DNA of 64,000 nt from Promerops cafer (lineage: Eukaryota > Chordata > Aves > Passeriformes > Nectariniidae): the NCBI GenBank assembly GCA_013398275.1, contig VZSE01002916.1, forward strand, positions 292,887-356,886, in the 5' to 3' direction. Shown here in pieces: positions 63,543 to 64,000 of the stretch. Numbering within the stretch: the stretch's first letter is position 1; each line of letters starts with the position of its first letter. The translations under genes and the position numbers were made by a program. The notes under the pieces were generated by a model. It had not been told where the DNA came from. It searched no databases and worked only from the letters and a program-made list of their open reading frames with translations.

Positions 63543-64000
63543 TCACTCATATTCACTCACACTCATTCACACTTACATTGCCTCACATTCATTCACACAC
63601 TCATTCACATTCATACATTCACTTACATGCTCACACTCATGTTCATTCACTCACGTTCATTTGCACACTCACACATTTACTCATGTTCACATTCATTCAC
63701 TCACACTCATATTCACTCATTTACTAATATTTACACACATTTATTCACACTCATTCACTCGCATTCATTCACTTACACATTAATTTGCTCTTGCATTTAC
63801 TTACACACATTCATTCACTCTCGCATTTACTTGCACACTCAGATGAATCCACTCACACTCATTCACTCTCGCATTAACTTTCACGCTCACATGAATCCAC
63901 TCACACTCATTCACTCTCGCATTAACTTTCACGCTAACACTAGCTCGCTCACACACATCCATTTACTCCTTTACTTACCTGCTCACACTCATTCTCACAG
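63395..64000. repeat. satellite-like CATTCA/CACTCA array running off the right edge
   Basis: About 600 bp of imperfect short units (cattcactcac, cactcattcac, ttcactcg) on one pyrimidine/A-rich strand, with a pure (AC)14 run at 63513-63540. Near the end a 48-bp higher-order unit is visible: 63843-63890 and 63891-63938 are almost identical, each starting 'atgaatccactcacactc'. The array continues past the window. Long frames rich in His, Thr and Ser here are repeat artefacts. Confidence 0.88.

Noticed and set aside
63181..63783. 200-codon frame rich in His/Thr/Ser
   Set aside because: Translation of a CR1 fragment and the CATTCA/CA satellite, not a gene.
1..64000. tRNA genes, rRNA, CRISPR arrays, bacterial insertion sequences, endogenous retrovirus
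   Set aside because: I looked for cloverleaf arms, direct repeats with spacers, transposase frames, LTR ends and retroviral protein motifs and saw none; only CR1 fragments and simple repeats are present. A covariance-model and repeat-library search would settle this.

Overview
The window reads as bird nuclear DNA. It holds split genes with GT-AG introns, CpG-island promoters and 3'-end fragments of CR1, the dominant LINE of birds. Its gene order matches the human 17q25.1 block TMEM104 - NAT9 - NHERF1 - RAB37 - CD300. No bacterial, phage, CRISPR or operon-like organisation was seen. All exons below were placed by hand from reading frame, splice sites and remembered family sequences, with no alignment run.

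Layout from left to right. (1) 1-13.7 kb, minus strand: the first seven coding exons of TMEM104, a multi-pass membrane protein; the gene continues past the left edge. (2) 14.6-15.7 kb: a CpG island with an 8-base gap, a probable bidirectional promoter for TMEM104 and NAT9. (3) 15.7-18.8 kb, plus strand: complete NAT9, six exons, 207 aa. (4) 21.3-31.0 kb, minus strand: NHERF1 (SLC9A3R1), six exons, with a TATA box and CpG island. Exon 1 carries an internal deletion with frameshift that removes the second half of PDZ1. (5) 34.5-49 kb, minus strand: RAB37. It has a proximal CpG-island first exon, an alternative equal-length P-loop exon at 43.2 kb and a distal first exon near 48.9 kb broken by an N. 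(6) 49.4-55.7 kb: intergenic, with one dense cluster of GATA motifs. (7) 55.8-61.3 kb, plus strand: two tandem CD300-family genes. The first is a degenerate pseudogene; the second is an intact 321-aa receptor with a tyrosine-rich inhibitory-type tail. (8) 61.3-64 kb: CR1 fragments and a satellite-like array reaching the right edge.

Functionally, NHERF1 is an apical PDZ scaffold, RAB37 a secretory-granule small GTPase, NAT9 a GNAT acetyltransferase, TMEM104 a predicted amino-acid-permease-like membrane protein and CD300 a myeloid immune receptor. They form a conserved synteny block, not a pathway. RAB37's distal promoter and the CD300 pair face away from each other across about 6.8 kb, which could be a shared leukocyte regulatory space (inference).

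The items most worth a second look are the NHERF1 exon 1 lesion, the duplicated RAB37 P-loop exon with a G-quadruplex motif at the distal donor, the multiply disabled CD300 copy, the GATA cluster, and a 23-bp-periodic trio of octamer-like sites upstream of NHERF1. I found no convincing wholly new biological system.
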